Source of the DNA: Bacteroidota bacterium
GTDB taxonomy: Bacteria; Bacteroidota; Bacteroidia; Chitinophagales; Chitinophagaceae
Direction: 5' to 3'
Assembly (NCBI GenBank): GCA_024640225.1
Contig: JAHEFK010000005.1
Coordinates: 1 to 64,000 of the forward strand
DNA: 64,000 nt
The notes beneath the pieces are model-generated. The model made no database searches, was not told the origin of the DNA, and worked only from the letters and a program-made list of their open reading frames with translations. Position 1 is the stretch's first letter, and each line of letters begins with the position of its first letter. Positions 61,052 to 64,000 of this stretch are shown in pieces. The translations under genes and the position numbers were made by a program.

Positions 61052-62521
61052 TTATTTATCCCACCAAACTTTATCTGTAATTAATTTTTGTCCAGGGAAA
61101 TTCAAGTTTCTAGTAACCTCTACATTTGGATAAAAGAATCGAGCAGGGAAAACTTGACCTATTAAAGAGGTAGTAGAAACCGTGAAGAAATCTGGATAAC
61201 CCGTTCTTCTCCATTCTGTCCAAGCTTCAAAACCTTGATTACCATTCATACAAGCCCATTTTTGAGTCAAGATTGCTTTTAATTTAGCCGTTTTAGTACC
61301 TGTACTTGGATAAGCACCGCCTGCACTTGCTAAATAAGTTGCCGCATCTGTTGCTAATAAACCATAAGAAGTAAAGTTATTAGAAACAGCTTGTGCATAA
61401 TTTAAACTATCGCCACCGCCTGTTATCCATCCACGAACTTTAGCTTCTGCTTGCAATAATAAACTCTCATAAGAAGAAATAAATTTAACTGGCGCAGTTC
61501 CAGAGTTTGTTGAAGAAGATAAAGCACCAACTAGATCTGAAGGATAATTAACTCCAGACACCTGTGTATTATAATTTCCTTGTTGACACCCTGTTGCACC
61601 TGCTACAGAAGTTGCATTATAGAATTTAGTTACACGTAAGTCATTATTGTTTTTATAATAATCAACTGCAGTTTTACTTGCTACTAAATTTTGCGTTTTA
61701 GTTAAGCCTACGATTTCAGCATACAATGGATTATATGCACCCGCTGTATTTAAAAAGGCAATTTGAGCAGGATTGGTTGTAGTGATATAGCCTCCTGAAG
61801 GTGCTGCGCCTAAAGCTGCAATGCCCGCTTTAGCTTTAACAGAATCCACTTCTGATAAACGTAAGTATACTTTTAATTTCAAGGTGTTTGCAAATGCTTT
61901 CCAATTATTCATATTACCACCATATACTAAATCGTCTGTAGCTGGGTGGTTAGGATCTGTTGCGTCAATTAACGCAGTTGCATCTGTAATTAGTTTAATG
62001 ATACCGTCGTAAATGCTTGATTGAGCATCATAACGTGGTGATGTAATTCCACCATCTGCTACTTCCCCTTTACCAGCCTCAGAAAAAGGGATATCTCCCC
62101 AAGCATCAGTTGCTAATTGGAACATATAAGCTTGCATCAACTTAGAAATAGCTACATATTGTTTGTAGTTTGTTGCTGTTGCTGTTTTTTCTACATATTT
62201 TAAATCTGGTAATGCTTGAGAGTACATTAAACCCCAAGAGTTATCATAATTAGAACCGCTTGGAAAATACTGTTCTAAAATTTTATATTGACTTGCCAAT
62301 GGAGATTGTGTCCAATGTTGTGCCCAAATTGAGCCATTAATTTGCAAATTACAACCTACAGCAGATGCTACATACATTTGCGCACTTGGTAAAACCAAAG
62401 AAACCTGAGGGCCGTATACTACATTTGGATTTGTATTTACATCTAAGAATTTTTTACATCCTGTAGACAATACAACTACACTAAGAAGTGCTATAATCGA
62501 TACTTTTTTTATTGTGTTCAT
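61052..62521 (-). CDS. SusD/RagB-family nutrient-binding lipoprotein
   Basis: A 489-residue outer-membrane lipoprotein with a lipobox near VVLSTGC (16-22). It has the SusD-type alpha-helical fold with TPR-like helices. The family often ends near LNFPGQKLITDKVWWDK, as here. It captures substrate at the surface and hands it to SusC. The 21-nt gap to susC shows one operon. No glycoside hydrolase lies next to it, so the substrate (glycan or peptide) is not known. Confidence 0.92.
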   Translation of the reverse strand: MNTIKKVSIIALLSVVVLSTGCKKFLDVNTNPNVVYGPQVSLVLPSAQMYVASAVGCNLQINGSIWAQHWTQSPLASQYKILEQYFPSGSNYDNSWGLMYSQALPDLKYVEKTATATNYKQYVAISKLMQAYMFQLATDAWGDIPFSEAGKGEVADGGITSPRYDAQSSIYDGIIKLITDATALIDATDPNHPATDDLVYGGNMNNWKAFANTLKLKVYLRLSEVDSVKAKAGIAALGAAPSGGYITTTNPAQIAFLNTAGAYNPLYAEIVGLTKTQNLVASKTAVDYYKNNNDLRVTKFYNATSVAGATGCQQGNYNTQVSGVNYPSDLVGALSSSTNSGTAPVKFISSYESLLLQAEAKVRGWITGGGDSLNYAQAVSNNFTSYGLLATDAATYLASAGGAYPSTGTKTAKLKAILTQKWACMNGNQGFEAWTEWRRTGYPDFFTVSTTSLIGQVFPARFFYPNVEVTRNLNFPGQKLITDKVWWDK

Positions 62522-62542
62522 ATCTTTGCTCTTTAAAAAAAT

Positions 62543-64000
62543 TTAGAAAGTTACTTTTAAGCTAATTCCATAGTTACGTAAAGATGGACGCGCAGAAAAA
62601 TCTAATCCTTGTTCATCTGAATTACCACCAGTATTAACTTCAGGATCCGCATATTTGTTTTCTTTAGAAGTCCAGATAAATAAGTTATTACCAAATAAAG
62701 AAACTTTAGCTGAAGAGAAACCTGTTTTCTTCATCAATTTAGCTGGCAAGGTATAACCTAAACTAGCCTCTCTTAATTTAATGTAGCTTGCATCTAGTAC
62801 ATGGGTGCCATTAGGTGCAACACTTGTATAGTAGTCGTATGGAGTGTATTTAGTTGTATTTGCAACAGAATTACCATTCGCATCTAAATATACAGAGTTA
62901 GGGAAAATTTGCTCATCTCTATTACCTGTATTAGCAGATGTTCCAACAAATTCCATAATATCTTTTGTGCGAGAAAAGAATACACCGCCTTGTTTAGTAT
63001 CAAACAATACATTTAAAGAGAATCCTTTGTAACTCAAATTTGTTCCTAAAGAAGCCATGAAACGTGGTTGATAAGAACCTTTATAAACAGAATTAGTAGT
63101 TGGTTTAGGTAATCCAGAATTTGGATCAACTATTGTATAACCATTCGCATCCGTTTGATTATCGATTGCATAAAAGGCACCAAAAGGTTTACCTACTGCT
63201 GCTGCGATTTCCATACCACTAAAGCCACCAATAGTAACTCTAGAAACACCATCTGCTAAACTTAATACTTCATTTCTGTTACGAGTATAGGTAGCATTTA
63301 CATCCCATTTGAAACCAGATTTAGTATGAACTGGAGTAAAGCGTAAAGCCATTTCTAATCCTTTGTTGGCAACATCACCTAAGTTAATCGTACGGCTGGT
63401 AAATCCAGAAGAAGGCGCAGTTGGAACTGATATAATTTGGTCGTACGTATATGATTTATAATATGTTGCTTCGAAGAAGATACGATCTTTAAAGAAGCCT
63501 AATTCCACACCTACCTCAGAAGATAGAGAACGCGCTGGACGTAATTGATTAGCAATAGTATTACCTAAACTAAATGCAGGTACGGTATTAAATGGAAACT
63601 TAACAGAACCGAAACTTGTAGAAGAGGTTGTAGTTGCAAAGGCTGCAGGATTGGTTAAATATGCATTTGGAGCACCATTTCCTACACTTGCCCAACTTGC
63701 TCTTACTTTACCATAAGACAAACGGCTATTAACCATTTTCTCTTTAAAGGTTTCAGTGAAAATCCAAGAACCACTAGCGCTAGGATAGAAGAAGGAATTA
63801 GTATATGGATTTAAAGTAGAGTTTTTATCATTTCTAGCCGTTATTTCTAAAAACAACTGATTTTTGTAACCCAATTTAGCAGAACCATATAAAGCCACTG
63901 ATCTAATTTGTGATAATGAATTAGTAACAGTAACAGGGCTCACGGCATTACCAAAATTATAGTAACCAGGGATAACCAATCCGTTAGTTGTAGGATCAAT
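62543..64000 (-). CDS. partial SusC/RagA TonB-dependent outer membrane transporter (C-terminal part)
   Basis: 486 codons stay open to the right edge. The true N-terminus (signal peptide, plug and carboxypeptidase-like domain) lies beyond the window. The part seen is the C-terminal barrel, with VALYGSAKLGYKNQLFLEIT, the repeated aromatic-rich strands and a final LRNYGISLKVTF, typical of SusC. It imports substrate bound by SusD. The operon continues with susD. Confidence 0.93.
   Translation of the reverse strand: MDPTTNGLVIPGYYNFGNAVSPVTVTNSLSQIRSVALYGSAKLGYKNQLFLEITARNDKNSTLNPYTNSFFYPSASGSWIFTETFKEKMVNSRLSYGKVRASWASVGNGAPNAYLTNPAAFATTTSSTSFGSVKFPFNTVPAFSLGNTIANQLRPARSLSSEVGVELGFFKDRIFFEATYYKSYTYDQIISVPTAPSSGFTSRTINLGDVANKGLEMALRFTPVHTKSGFKWDVNATYTRNRNEVLSLADGVSRVTIGGFSGMEIAAAVGKPFGAFYAIDNQTDANGYTIVDPNSGLPKPTTNSVYKGSYQPRFMASLGTNLSYKGFSLNVLFDTKQGGVFFSRTKDIMEFVGTSANTGNRDEQIFPNSVYLDANGNSVANTTKYTPYDYYTSVAPNGTHVLDASYIKLREASLGYTLPAKLMKKTGFSSAKVSLFGNNLFIWTSKENKYADPEVNTGGNSDEQGLDFSARPSLRNYGISLKVTF

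Noticed and set aside
1-64000. tRNA genes, CRISPR arrays, insertion sequences, prophage or integrated elements
   Set aside because: No cloverleaf-type sequence in intergenic gaps, no direct-repeat/spacer arrays, no transposase, integrase or phage genes; composition is even along the window.

Overview
The window is a gene-dense, AT-rich piece of chromosome from a Bacteroidota bacterium, most likely of the Chitinophagaceae/Sphingobacteriia side; no species can be named from sequence alone. The evidence is a SusC/SusD pair, a secreted protein with a type IX secretion (T9SS) C-terminal sorting domain and GEVED modules, the futalosine menaquinone enzyme MqnC, OmpA proteins with thrombospondin type 3 repeats, a fused sugar kinase-RapZ protein, and promoter boxes of the Bacteroidota type (TAnnTTTG, once with a well-spaced upstream TTTG). 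No tRNA, rRNA, CRISPR array, prophage or insertion sequence was found. The content is mostly conserved housekeeping genes.

Layout. 1-3000 (minus): mutL, a PaaE-type reductase and the start of an unknown gene. 3139-6127 (plus): a NagZ-like GH3 enzyme and a class C beta-lactamase-fold protein, ending at a two-way terminator. 6162-17335 (minus): ychF, plsC-like acyltransferase, a small membrane protein, an LtaS-like sulfatase-fold transferase, B12-dependent ribonucleotide reductase, and a 1,090-residue T9SS cargo protein. 17517-20448 (plus): gcvH, a VanZ-like protein, a heptose kinase (HddA-like) and a GT4 glycosyltransferase. 20445-24606 (minus): ruvB, a Pif1-like helicase and an LpxL-type acyltransferase. 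24730-26857 (plus): fumarylacetoacetase-family enzyme and 3-hydroxyacyl-CoA dehydrogenase, facing an ArsC-like protein and methylmalonyl-CoA epimerase. 27785-30397 (plus): iscS-iscU-iscA-nfu iron-sulfur cluster operon. 30490-32726: GDP-mannose pyrophosphorylase and an aminotransferase, facing mqnC.

33958-37480 (plus): MerR-type regulator, thioredoxin-like protein, histidine ammonia-lyase and a glycosyltransferase, facing heme A synthase. 38723-43673 (plus): HU-type protein, TPR protein, a 30-residue basic ribosomal-type peptide, RNase G and HtpG, facing mfd. 47212-51867 (plus, with ssb on minus): cyclophilin, TIGR02757 protein, LpxH, a SixA-like phosphatase and the kinase-RapZ fusion. 51917-55072 (minus): OmpA-like lipoprotein, response regulator, histidine kinase and ruvC. 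55163-58155 (plus): a flippase-like membrane protein, a DUF3108 protein and an M28 peptidase. 58150-64000 (minus): heptose-1-phosphate guanylyltransferase-like protein, then an OmpA/TSP3 protein, a small lipoprotein, SusD and a SusC that runs off the right edge.

Themes. Envelope building and recycling recur (GH3, beta-lactamase fold, LpxH, LpxL, HddA/HddC-like, kinase-RapZ, OmpA proteins), as do DNA repair (mutL, ruvB, ruvC, mfd, ssb, Pif1). Several genes appear to start at TTG. I see no clear unprecedented multi-gene system. The items most worth a second look are the kinase-RapZ fusion, the altered MutL nuclease motif, the separate GH3/beta-lactamase genes, the tiny ribosomal-type gene and the hairpin-rich leader of RNase G.
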